Positions 1 to 7,700 of a DNA stretch of 16,345 nt are shown one piece after another. Each line of letters starts with the position of its first letter. The first letter of the stretch is position 1. Position numbers and translations under genes: made by a program. The stretch is from Proteobacteria bacterium UBA652 (GTDB lineage Bacteria > Pseudomonadota > Gammaproteobacteria > Nitrosococcales > Methylophagaceae). The stretch is taken from the NCBI GenBank assembly GCA_002299915.1, contig DBOG01000002.1, positions 1 through 16,345 of the forward strand, given 5' to 3'. The notes under the pieces are model-generated. The model was given only the letters and a program-made list of their open reading frames with translations, did not search any database and was not told the DNA's origin.

Positions 1-1
1 T

Positions 2-472
2 GGCTCTGCTCAGGCGGATGCCTTTTCACATAAGGCAAGCGTGCGTGCCGTGATAACTGAAATGAATCAGGCAATTACCGATAGAGATGTTGATAGATTA
101 CTTGAAACCTTTGCGGATAATGCAGTCAAATTTAATCTTCATCGTGCACATGGGCAGGATAAGGGCGTGAGTAAACTTACTGCGAAAGACCAAATTTCTG
201 ATCTGGCGATAATGTGGAAATCAGTCAGCCAAATTTTATTCCCTTCAACGCATTTTTATGAGCGCACCGCGATAGCGATGGATGTGCATATTGATAAAGA
301 GATGGCCGTGATATGGGCAACGATTAATACGCGCAGCCAATCAATAAAAGAGGGTGCAGACATTAACACAAATAGTTTTTCGGAAGTATATTTATTAGTA
401 TTGATAGAAGAGGAATGGAAAATTGCCTCCATCACGAATAACCGTAAAGATAAATATCCTAATAACAAATAA
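2..472 (+). CDS. Periplasmic NTF2/SnoaL-like (DUF4440-type) protein, 5' end cut by window edge
   Basis: The frame is open from base 2 with no stop, so the gene begins upstream of the window; the GTG at 41 is in frame but is probably not the true start. The first visible residues (GSAQA then DAFSHKAS) look like the end of a signal peptide with an AQA cleavage site, which suggests a periplasmic protein. What follows (NQAITDRDVDRLLETFADNAV) is the usual opening of the SnoaL-like/DUF4440 cone fold, and the end has the matching pattern (VYLLVLIEEEWKIASITNNR). Such domains bind small molecules or act as accessory or enzymatic folds, so no reaction can be named. It lies 83 bp before an HsmA-like gene on the same strand and could share its transcript. 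Fold call fairly sure, function unknown. Confidence 0.7.
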   Translation, partial: GSAQADAFSHKASVRAVITEMNQAITDRDVDRLLETFADNAVKFNLHRAHGQDKGVSKLTAKDQISDLAIMWKSVSQILFPSTHFYERTAIAMDVHIDKEMAVIWATINTRSQSIKEGADINTNSFSEVYLLVLIEEEWKIASITNNRKDKYPNNK

Positions 473-555
473 ATAAACTAAGGCGCTTACATCAGCCATA
501 TTTTCTCTGTTTAGCCTTAAAACTCTCATATTAACGAAGCAAATAGCCATCTATC

Positions 556-933
556 ATGCCGACAGAAATTATTTACGCGACCATTTTATTCACGCTTGCA
601 TTGATTTTATATTCAATCGCAATATGGCGTGAGCGTTTAACGAGGCAGTTAAAATTGTGGCATCTGGTTATTTTCTTTTTGGGTGTGGTGGCCGATGTTT
701 TAGGTGTTTGGATAACCATTAAACTTATCGGTAGCATTGTATTAACACCGCATGCTATTTTTGGTTTTACAGCTTTGGTATTAATGGTATTGCATTTTTG
801 TTGGGTGCTATTTGTGTTTATTAGCAATAAGCAGCGAACACAATTCTTCCACCAGTTTGGTTTATTGGTCTGGAGTATTTGGGTCTTGTCCTATTTTTCA
901 GGCTTGATAACGGGGATCCAGAAGATGAGTTAA
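556..933 (+). CDS. HsmA-like (TIGR03987) four-helix membrane protein, copy 1
   Basis: A 125-residue protein made almost entirely of four hydrophobic helices (about residues 4-24, 36-58, 66-90, 100-120) joined by short charged loops. It is a paralogue, roughly 45% identical over its whole length, of the protein at 8854-9231. I place both in the family NCBI lists as TIGR03987/HsmA from memory; biochemical function is unknown to me. Histidines at 36 (WH), 66 (TPH), 80 (MVLH) and 99 (FFH) have counterparts in the second copy and sit at or near helix ends, as in small b-type cytochromes; heme binding is inference. The ATG is chosen because it gives the full first helix; the upstream Shine-Dalgarno is weak. 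It precedes the operator region of the heme operon, and the two copies bracket the system. Confidence 0.75.
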   Translation: MPTEIIYATILFTLALILYSIAIWRERLTRQLKLWHLVIFFLGVVADVLGVWITIKLIGSIVLTPHAIFGFTALVLMVLHFCWVLFVFISNKQRTQFFHQFGLLVWSIWVLSYFSGLITGIQKMS

Positions 934-965
934 AAGCCATTATTTTAGTACTTGTCAAACTTATT

Positions 966-982
966 TTTGTGCGAGGCACAAA
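966..982. repeat. Short inverted repeat 7-3-7 upstream of heme operon
   Basis: TTTGTGC, spacer GAG, GCACAAA: seven-base arms with a three-base centre, located 33 bp after the HsmA-like stop codon. No T-run follows on the plus strand, so it is a poor terminator; it may be a protein-binding site or a weak stem-loop ending the upstream transcript. Confidence 0.4.
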
Positions 983-997
983 CACCGAATACGACAT

Positions 998-1028
998 AAT
1001 CTAAATGCAAGTTACTTGCATTTAGATT
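998..1028. promoter_or_regulatory. Perfect 15-1-15 palindrome, candidate operator of the heme operon
   Basis: Left arm AATCTAAATGCAAGT (998-1012), centre T (1013), right arm ACTTGCATTTAGATT (1014-1028): a flawless 31-bp palindrome. The inner TGCAAGT-T-ACTTGCA has the 7-1-7 layout of Fur-superfamily operators and resembles the TGCAA-type sites of alphaproteobacterial Fur/Mur more than the GATAAT-type E. coli Fur box. It overlaps the proposed -35 of the operon promoter, so a bound protein would block transcription. A one-base centre and no T-tract argue against a terminator. The identity of the regulator is inference. Confidence 0.65.
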
Positions 1029-1045
1029 TCTAAATATGGCATAAT
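1016..1045 (+). promoter_or_regulatory. Candidate sigma70 promoter of the heme operon
   Basis: TTGCAT (1016-1021), an 18-bp spacer and CATAAT (1040-1045), with a TGG extended -10 motif directly before the -10. The -35 lies inside the right arm of the palindrome. Expected transcription start is near 1052, giving a leader of about 115 nt that includes the 40-bp tandem duplication. Confidence 0.5.
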
Positions 1046-1081
1046 ATTAAGCATACTCTGTGTTTGGCATATTCTTCGCTA

Positions 1082-1161
1082 TACCAAAGGTAACAATATT
1101 AATTACTATTTTAAGGAAAATTACCAAAGGTAACAATATTAATTACTATTTTAAGGAAAAT
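1082..1161 (+). repeat. 40-bp perfect tandem duplication carrying the RBS
   Basis: Bases 1082-1121 are repeated exactly at 1122-1161, and the match runs one base further at 1162. Each copy contains an AAGGA Shine-Dalgarno (1113-1117 and 1153-1157). Only the second is correctly spaced (8 nt) from the GTG start at 1166. Perfect identity in non-coding DNA suggests a recent duplication or a variable repeat. Confidence 0.95.
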
Positions 1162-1165
1162 TCTG

Positions 1166-3094
1166 GTGCCTAAATATCTCGCTCCCTTCATCCTTTTATC
1201 CACTATTATGATTGCTCCTGTAATGGCGGCAGAAGAACCTCAGAAACTCGACCAAGTTGTTGTTACGGCAACACGGACAGAAGCATTGCTGAAAGATTCG
1301 CCTGCTTCGATGACGGTAATAACACGAGAAGAGTTACAGCAACGCCCAATAGAAAATATTTTAGAAGCTGTACGTGAATCTACAGGAATAACTTTGAGTG
1401 GCCGTGGGGTGGGTAGCCGTGGTGTAATCAGTTTACGAGGTATGCAGAGTCATCAAACCTTAATTCTAATTGATGGTAAACGGACAACGGCAACAGATAA
1501 TATTTTGGGGCATTCTAATTTCCAATATAATCAAGTCCCGATAGAAGCTATCGAACGCATTGAAATTGTGCGTGGGCCGTTGTCGGCACTGTATGGTTCA
1601 GAGGCATTAGGCGGTGTAATCAATATTATCACTCGAGCCGTGCCTGAGAAATGGAGTGGTTCTATACGAGCGCAAGGCGGTATTCGTGATGATAGCCAAG
1701 GTGGGGATGAAGCGAGTGTTGGAGTGTATGCCTCAGGCCCTTTGGGAGATAAAGTAGGGTTAACTGTCAGTGCTTCATATCTCGATAAAGAAAAAACAGA
1801 GTTGAATGATAATGCGTTGATTTCTGAAATTGAAGGCCAGGATGTGACACAATATCTTGCTCGCCTAACGCTAACACCATGGGAAGGGCATAGGTTTGAG
1901 GCAGAGATTGCTAAAGTTGATGAAGATCGTGCGCGTGATACTAATAGCCGTGGTAAACCGCCCTTTTATGAAAGCAGTTATGATTTAGATCGTAGCCATT
2001 ATGCGCTGGGTTATGATGGTACATTCGGTAGCACCTTGCTCCACTTAAATTATTACCAAAGTGATTTTGATCAGGTGAATCATCGTACCAATGGGGTGAG
2101 TCCAACAGTGACACAGAAACTTGAAGATAGAATCGTGGATGGCCATGTGAGTTTCCCATTATTGGGTAAGCAACTGATTACTTTGGGGGGCGAATATCGT
2201 ACAGAAGGCCTGAAACATCCTTCTATTGCAGGCGGGAAGAAAGAAATAACATATAAAGCATTGTTTATCCAAGATGAAATTGATTTGGCGGATAATCTGC
2301 TGTTAACACTTGGTTTGCGTGGTGACAATCATGAAGAGTTTGGTTCGGAGACCAGTCCTCGCGCCTATCTTGTTTATCACCTAAATGATAATTTAAGCCT
2401 TAAGGGCGGTTATGGTCATGGTTTTAAGGCGCCGACTATTAAACAGGTTTCGCCAGAATACCGGTTTAATGGACACCACAATTTTGTGGGTAATCCAGAT
2501 GTCGGACCAGAGACCAGTGATAACTATGAGATAGCGGCTTTGTGGCATAATCAGCGTCATCAAGTTGGTGTAACTTATTTCTATAATGATATTGAAGATT
2601 TAATCAAAACAAGTTGTATTACTAATTGTAAGGCTAGATTTGGGCGTACATTCCACTTTGAAAACGTTAATGAAGTGCGGATACAAGGCCTTGAAACAGA
2701 AATAGGATTAGCATTAACAAATAATCTGGATTTCAATTTTAACCATACTTACCTTGATGCAAAAGATCAGACTGCAGATCGTCGGCTAGCGGATAGACCT
2801 CGGCATTCAGCAAATGTGAGATTAAATATGCAACTACCACAATGGGGGGTTAATACCGCATTGCGTGCTGAGTATATTGGCTCTCAGGTGCAATATAGCA
2901 GGAAAGGTGAGACGATTGATATCCCTAATTATACACTGTGGCACTTTAGTGTAAGCAAGGTACTCAGTCAAAATTTTACTTTACGCGCTGGAGTGGATAA
3001 TATTGGTGATGTTGATTTATCTGATAAGTCAGATAATTTTTTCTATGCAGAACGTGGTCGGTTTTATTATATGGGGTTAAATGCTCAGTTCTAA
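1166..3094 (+). CDS. hmuR: TonB-dependent outer-membrane receptor, probably heme (HmuR-like)
   Basis: Complete 642-residue receptor. It has a signal peptide (residues 1-21, cleavage after VMA), a TonB box (LDQVVVTATRTE, 28-39), a plug domain to about residue 155 (ending VRGPLSALYGSEALGGVINIITR) and a 22-strand-type barrel ending in aromatic F. At 420-423 FKAP is followed by a paired His437-His438 and NPDV at 443-446. This matches the FRAP...His...NPNL layout of heme receptors (HemR/HmuR class), in which a histidine between the motifs binds heme. The GTG start at 1166 is set by AAGGA eight bases upstream and by the signal peptide. It is the first gene of the operon, three bases before the next gene. 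Substrate is inferred from this motif plus the CobN-like partner; a siderophore or cobalamin receptor is possible, but no cobalamin riboswitch is seen upstream. Confidence 0.88.
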   Translation: MPKYLAPFILLSTIMIAPVMAAEEPQKLDQVVVTATRTEALLKDSPASMTVITREELQQRPIENILEAVRESTGITLSGRGVGSRGVISLRGMQSHQTLILIDGKRTTATDNILGHSNFQYNQVPIEAIERIEIVRGPLSALYGSEALGGVINIITRAVPEKWSGSIRAQGGIRDDSQGGDEASVGVYASGPLGDKVGLTVSASYLDKEKTELNDNALISEIEGQDVTQYLARLTLTPWEGHRFEAEIAKVDEDRARDTNSRGKPPFYESSYDLDRSHYALGYDGTFGSTLLHLNYYQSDFDQVNHRTNGVSPTVTQKLEDRIVDGHVSFPLLGKQLITLGGEYRTEGLKHPSIAGGKKEITYKALFIQDEIDLADNLLLTLGLRGDNHEEFGSETSPRAYLVYHLNDNLSLKGGYGHGFKAPTIKQVSPEYRFNGHHNFVGNPDVGPETSDNYEIAALWHNQRHQVGVTYFYNDIEDLIKTSCITNCKARFGRTFHFENVNEVRIQGLETEIGLALTNNLDFNFNHTYLDAKDQTADRRLADRPRHSANVRLNMQLPQWGVNTALRAEYIGSQVQYSRKGETIDIPNYTLWHFSVSKVLSQNFTLRAGVDNIGDVDLSDKSDNFFYAERGRFYYMGLNAQF

Positions 3095-3097
3095 TTT

Positions 3098-3796
3098 ATG
3101 TGGCTATTACTAACTGTCCTTTTTGTGCTGGGTTTTTTTCATACAGCGTGTAATCTATCACTGTTACCAGATAAACGACAGAGGATAATATATAGCTTTA
3201 TTATTTTTGCAGGTGTTTTTGCTTGCTTTGGTTGGTCAAAAAGTCTTAATATTAAAGGTGTTGATCAATTTTTAGCTGACTTCAGTACTTTGTCTACAAG
3301 TTGCACCTTTCAGGTTATGGAAGGGCTTACTATCATGTTTGTAAGTTTAGTGCTGATTAAGAGTCACTACCAGACGACTAGGGAAGGTTGGTTTCAAAAG
3401 ATTGCTAGCTATATTGCGCTAGCACCCTCTCTTGTTTTTTTAGTAGGCATGTTTTTAGTACAAACCTATGCCTTTAATATGATAGAAGAAACACCTTTTT
3501 ATCAGATCGCATTGGCGGTTGCTATTGTTGGTTTCCTGCTGCTGTTGATAACGGCTTTTGCTATAACAGGCCTGATCCAAACATGGGAAAGCAGAATAGA
3601 AATAAAAATAATTTTATCCTTTCTGCAAATATTAGTTGCCATGTTTTTACCCATTATCGTAATAGGAAATAAGCTTCAACAAAGTCATTTTGTGGTTGAT
3701 TTTGCACAAACTATGGGCACAATTATAATGTTATCGATGGTTGTTTTTGCGGGACTTTATTGGCAGCAACTTAAACTACGGAGAATACAGTTTTGA
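3098..3796 (+). CDS. hmuT: DUF2162-like polytopic inner-membrane protein (HmuT-like)
   Basis: A 232-residue integral membrane protein with about six to seven hydrophobic helices, including residues 2-18, 30-45, 70-88, 104-124, 136-160, 169-190 and 205-222. No catalytic motif is visible. Assignment rests on operon position: in the Bacteroides/Porphyromonas hmu locus and in archaeal CobN clusters, a protein of this kind (DUF2162) accompanies MotA/TolQ/ExbB and DUF2149 proteins. It starts three bases after the receptor stop codon and overlaps the next gene by four bases (TTGA), so it is surely co-translated. Probable role: membrane partner or channel component of the energised heme system; the mechanism is unknown. 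Confidence 0.68.
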   Translation: MWLLLTVLFVLGFFHTACNLSLLPDKRQRIIYSFIIFAGVFACFGWSKSLNIKGVDQFLADFSTLSTSCTFQVMEGLTIMFVSLVLIKSHYQTTREGWFQKIASYIALAPSLVFLVGMFLVQTYAFNMIEETPFYQIALAVAIVGFLLLLITAFAITGLIQTWESRIEIKIILSFLQILVAMFLPIIVIGNKLQQSHFVVDFAQTMGTIIMLSMVVFAGLYWQQLKLRRIQF

Positions 3797-4392
3797 ATGC
3801 ATTAACGAATGTACTCTATTGGATCTCGACGGGTCTGTTAATCCCTGTCGTCGTGCTATTGCTAGCAGCTTTTATCTATGCATTATTAATGCTAGGGGGC
3901 TTTTATGGCGGCTATATGCAACGATTAAAGTTCAAACAAAAGATAGCGCATATTTTATCTCAGATTAGAGATAAGGCAGACACCATAAATTTTGCAGAAG
4001 TGCTAACAGGAAAAACAAAATTTCTGGCTTCCTTACAGCTTGCAGAAAAAATGCAATGGCGGCCAATTCATACTGACAAGATATTGGCGGACTTTGAGCT
4101 GGCGGGTGAAAAAGAATTGGAAGCATCCAGAACTTTAATGCGGGTTGGGCCCATGTTGGGGTTAATGGGAACACTGATCCCGATGGGGCCTGCGCTGGTT
4201 GGGCTGGCATCAGGTGATATTGCGGGTATGGCAATCAATATGCAGGTGGCTTTTTCGACCACGGTTATTGGCGTATTCAGTGGGATTGTTGGCTTTGTTA
4301 CCCAATTGGTTAAAAAGCGTTGGTTTGTCGAAGATATAAATAATATGCAGTATATTTTTGATCTTCATCAACCACAGGATCCTGACTCATGA
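3793..4392 (+). CDS. hmuU: MotA/TolQ/ExbB-type proton channel protein (HmuU-like)
   Basis: A 199-residue channel subunit. TM1 is about residues 11-40, a cytoplasmic stretch covers 41-115, and two further helices follow. The family signature is clear: RVGPMLGLMGTLIPMGPAL (117-135) and the last helix with FSTTVIGVFSGIVG (154-167). Such proteins pair with a TolR/ExbD-like subunit to use proton flow for work across the periplasm; here the partner should be the next gene. The start is a TTG overlapping the previous TGA. GGAG at 3780-3783 is properly spaced, and the nearby ATG at 3798 is out of frame and closes within two codons. It overlaps the following gene by ATGA. Because this channel is encoded with the CobN-like protein, it probably drives that protein rather than TonB itself. 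Confidence 0.88.
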   Translation: MNALTNVLYWISTGLLIPVVVLLLAAFIYALLMLGGFYGGYMQRLKFKQKIAHILSQIRDKADTINFAEVLTGKTKFLASLQLAEKMQWRPIHTDKILADFELAGEKELEASRTLMRVGPMLGLMGTLIPMGPALVGLASGDIAGMAINMQVAFSTTVIGVFSGIVGFVTQLVKKRWFVEDINNMQYIFDLHQPQDPDS

Positions 4393-4709
4393 AACGACGC
4401 TATCGACGCATTAGTGAGACAGATGATGACCCTTTGAGTGGTATGGCAAATCTATTTGATCTTGCTATGGTGTTTGCCTTGGCACTGATGGTCGCTGTAG
4501 TCACTCGGATGCAGATTGCTGAAGTCTTTACCCAGGAAGATATTACCTTGGTGAAAAACCCAGGCAAGGAAGATATGGAAATTATTGTCAAAACGGGTAA
4601 TGAAATAGAACGCTATAAGGCTTCTGGGAAAACATCAGAAGGATCGGGAAAACGTATTGGCTCCGCTTTTGAGCTAGAAGATGGCAAGATTATTTATGTG
4701 CCAGAATAA
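4389..4709 (+). CDS. hmuV: DUF2149 protein, ExbD/TolR-like partner (HmuV-like)
   Basis: A 106-residue protein with a basic N-terminus, the family signature DDPLSGMANLFDLAM (13-27), one membrane helix (about 20-39) holding Asp24 at its start, and a small periplasmic domain with KTGNEIERYKASG and a final GKIIYVPE. The layout of short cytoplasmic tail, one helix with an acidic residue and periplasmic domain is like ExbD/TolR, in which a membrane Asp carries protons; the functional parallel is inference. ATGA overlap with the channel gene indicates coupled translation. A 56-bp gap holding a 12-bp perfect palindrome (4719-4730, CGGTTTTAACCG) separates it from the chelatase gene. Confidence 0.82.
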   Translation: MKRRYRRISETDDDPLSGMANLFDLAMVFALALMVAVVTRMQIAEVFTQEDITLVKNPGKEDMEIIVKTGNEIERYKASGKTSEGSGKRIGSAFELEDGKIIYVPE

Positions 4710-4765
4710 ATAAATCAGCGGTTTTAACCGGAATTTAATCACACAACCAATAAAGAATAACTATC

Positions 4766-7700
4766 ATGCTTAAAAAAATATCCATTACAATTATACTTAT
4801 TTTAGCGACTGTTTTTTTCCTTGCTTATAATAAATATTTTTCCCCAACCCATGTCGGCTTTGTTAATTTACAAGATTTTCAATTTGCAACTATTTTAGAG
4901 GTTGAATCGAACCCTTTTATCCGTGTAAGCAGGATAGATTTTGATAGCGATGAAGAGTTGGAATTAGAAAAATATGATGTGATTTACTTTTTTGCTCACG
5001 GTATTAATTTAAGTGAAAAGCAAATAGAACAGATAAAATCATTAGGGGAATCTGGCACCAAACTGTATATGTTCGGCCCGCTTAATGATGATAATTCATT
5101 TAGCAATTTGACTGAGAGTGAAGTTGCGATGGTGAAGCCTTATTTAAGAAATGGAGGTAAAAAAAACACCCGATCGTTATTAAATTATTCACGTCTAGTG
5201 CTTGATCAAAAAAGCTTTTTCACTGCTAAGGCAGAAGAACCATTGATCTTTCCTAAAGAGGGCTTCTTTCATCTTGGAGAAGAAGAGATCTTCGAAACGC
5301 TGGAACAATATCAACAATTTTACCAGCAACAAGGATTTTACAAAGAAGGTGCGCCTAAAATTGCCATTGTTTCAGTCATGTTGTCGGGCAGCACTGGCAA
5401 ACAATTTTATACGACATTGATCAATGCGCTTCAGCAGCGGCAAATGAATGTCTATCCTATCTTTGGTTTTCGTAATCGCCTTAAGCTTCTTAGTGATATT
5501 GATCCCGATCTTGTCATTATTATTCCTCATGGGCGTTTAGCGGGTAAGAAAGGCGTTAACTGGCTTAAACAACAGAATATTCCCATGTTTGCGCCTGTTG
5601 TTGTCTTTTCTGAATATGAAAAATGGCTAACGGATCAAAAAGGTATGGATGGTGGCATGTTGAGCCAGAGTGTTGTTATGCCAGAAGTTGATGGTGGCAT
5701 TTATCCTACTGCTCTCGCAGCAAAATTTCCGGGTATTAATGGACTGAATGTATTTGAAGGATTGCCTGAACGGATTACTGTTTTTGCGGATATGCTTAAG
5801 CAGTGGGCAGATCTAAAAACAATAGAAAATAAAGACAAAAAAATTGTAATTTACTATTACAAAGGTGCAGGTGAAAATGCGATGGTGGCTGAAGGTTTAG
5901 AAATTGCGCCATCACTGCTGAATGTATTACGACGCTTACAAAAAGAAGGTTATGAAACAGGTGTATTGCCGGAGGATGCAGATGCCTTATATGCACGCAT
6001 TCAACAACAGGGGAAAGTGCTTGGCGCGTATGCCAAAGGATCATTTGATCAATTCATTGAGCATGGTGATCCACAATTAATTGAAGAAACGGAACTTAAA
6101 GCATTGATGGAGGAATATCTACAACCAGAAATGATTGCTGAGATGGAGCGTGAATATGGTTCAGTACCGGGTTCATATATGACGATACAGCGTGATAACA
6201 AAAATTATCTTGCTATTTCTAGAGTTAAGTTTGGCAACGTTATTTTGCTACCTGTTCCACAAGCAGGTGCCGGTGATGATGAAACTAAGCTAGTTCACGG
6301 CGTTAAGAAACCGCCCCCTTATCCATATGTGGCAGCATATTTATGGGGGATTAGATCGTATGGTGCTGATGCTTTCATCCATTTTGGTACACATGGCAGT
6401 GTAGAATTTACCCCTTGGAAGCAAAATGCCCTGTCTAAATATGATTGGCCGGATGCTTTATTATATGGCGTGCCACATTTTTACTTATATTCAATTAGTA
6501 ATATTGGTGAGGCATTGATTGCTAAACGTCGTAGTTATGCAACGATGATGACACATATCACACCACCCTTTACGGAGGCAGGTTTGTATTCAGAGATCAT
6601 GGATCTGCATGAAAAAACTCATGAATATACACATGTGAGTGGTGAAACACTAAAAGAAGAGTATCGTAAATCGATTAGAGAGCTGGTGTTAGCCTTAGAT
6701 TTACATAAAGATCTGGGACTAGATGATTTTGAAAATGGGCCTCTAACAGAAGAAATGATAGAGAAAATAGATCATTATACACATGCTATTGAAAATGAAA
6801 AAATCACCCGTGGTTTATACAATTTAGGCGAGCGTTATCAAGATGAACACATTCATGAAACAGTACAACTCATCGCGATAGATTATCTGGTGCATGCATT
6901 AACAGAATTGGATAAAGCGCGTGGAGACATGCCTTCGGGAACAGAGCTGCATGATCATGATCTAGAAAGTTATTATCGGCAGCAGGCCTTTGATATGATC
7001 GATGATATTCTTATCGACGAACAATCACCAGAAGACTTTCTTAATAAGGATGATATTGCTCATTTTGAGAAGCTATCTGCAATACTGAAAAAAGCAGACG
7101 AAGAAAATATGCCGACAAAAATTAAAGAACAAGTGTCATATTCAGAACCAATTCTAAGTCAATCTCAACAGCAATTTATGGATGCTTTTAAGCTCTATAA
7201 ATCCACGATATTAGCTATTCCTGACTATTACAAAGGTGTAGAAAGTTCACCGCGTATTGAAATGGATACTATTATCAACGCCTTAGCGGGTGGATATGTT
7301 GCACCTGCATCAGGTGGTGATCCCGTCGCTAATCCGCGCTCGATTCCGGCGGGTCGAAATACCTATGGTATTGATGCAGAAAAGACACCTTCAAAAGAAG
7401 CATGGAATGTGGGTGTTAAACTGGTTAAGCAACTTATTGAAGCCAAGCAAAATGATACGGGTGATTATCCTAAGAAAGTGGCTTTTACACTCTGGAGTAG
7501 TGAATTTGTACGACAACAAGGTATCACAATCGCAGAAATACTTTATTTACTAGGCGTTGAACCTGTTCGTAATACCAGAGGAACAGTGCATGATATTCGT
7601 TTGATTCCGATGGCAGAACTGCAACGTCCCCGAATTGATGTTGTAGTGCAGACCTCGGGGCAATTTCGTGATTTAGGTGCCTCTAGGATTTACCTAATTA

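Noticed and set aside
998..1028. Reading the 31-bp palindrome as an intrinsic terminator of the HsmA-like gene
   Set aside because: The arms are separated by a single base and no T-tract follows. Overlap with promoter elements favours an operator, though a weak termination role cannot be excluded.
934..1165. Cobalamin riboswitch or E. coli-type Fur box upstream of the receptor
   Set aside because: No B12-box-like conserved segments are visible, and the only strong symmetric element is the TGCAAGT palindrome, which does not match the GATAAT Fur consensus.
7290..7553. 87-codon open frame inside the chelatase gene
   Set aside because: It is a shadow in another frame of a strongly supported coding sequence; the same holds for the other overlapping open frames on both strands of the large genes.
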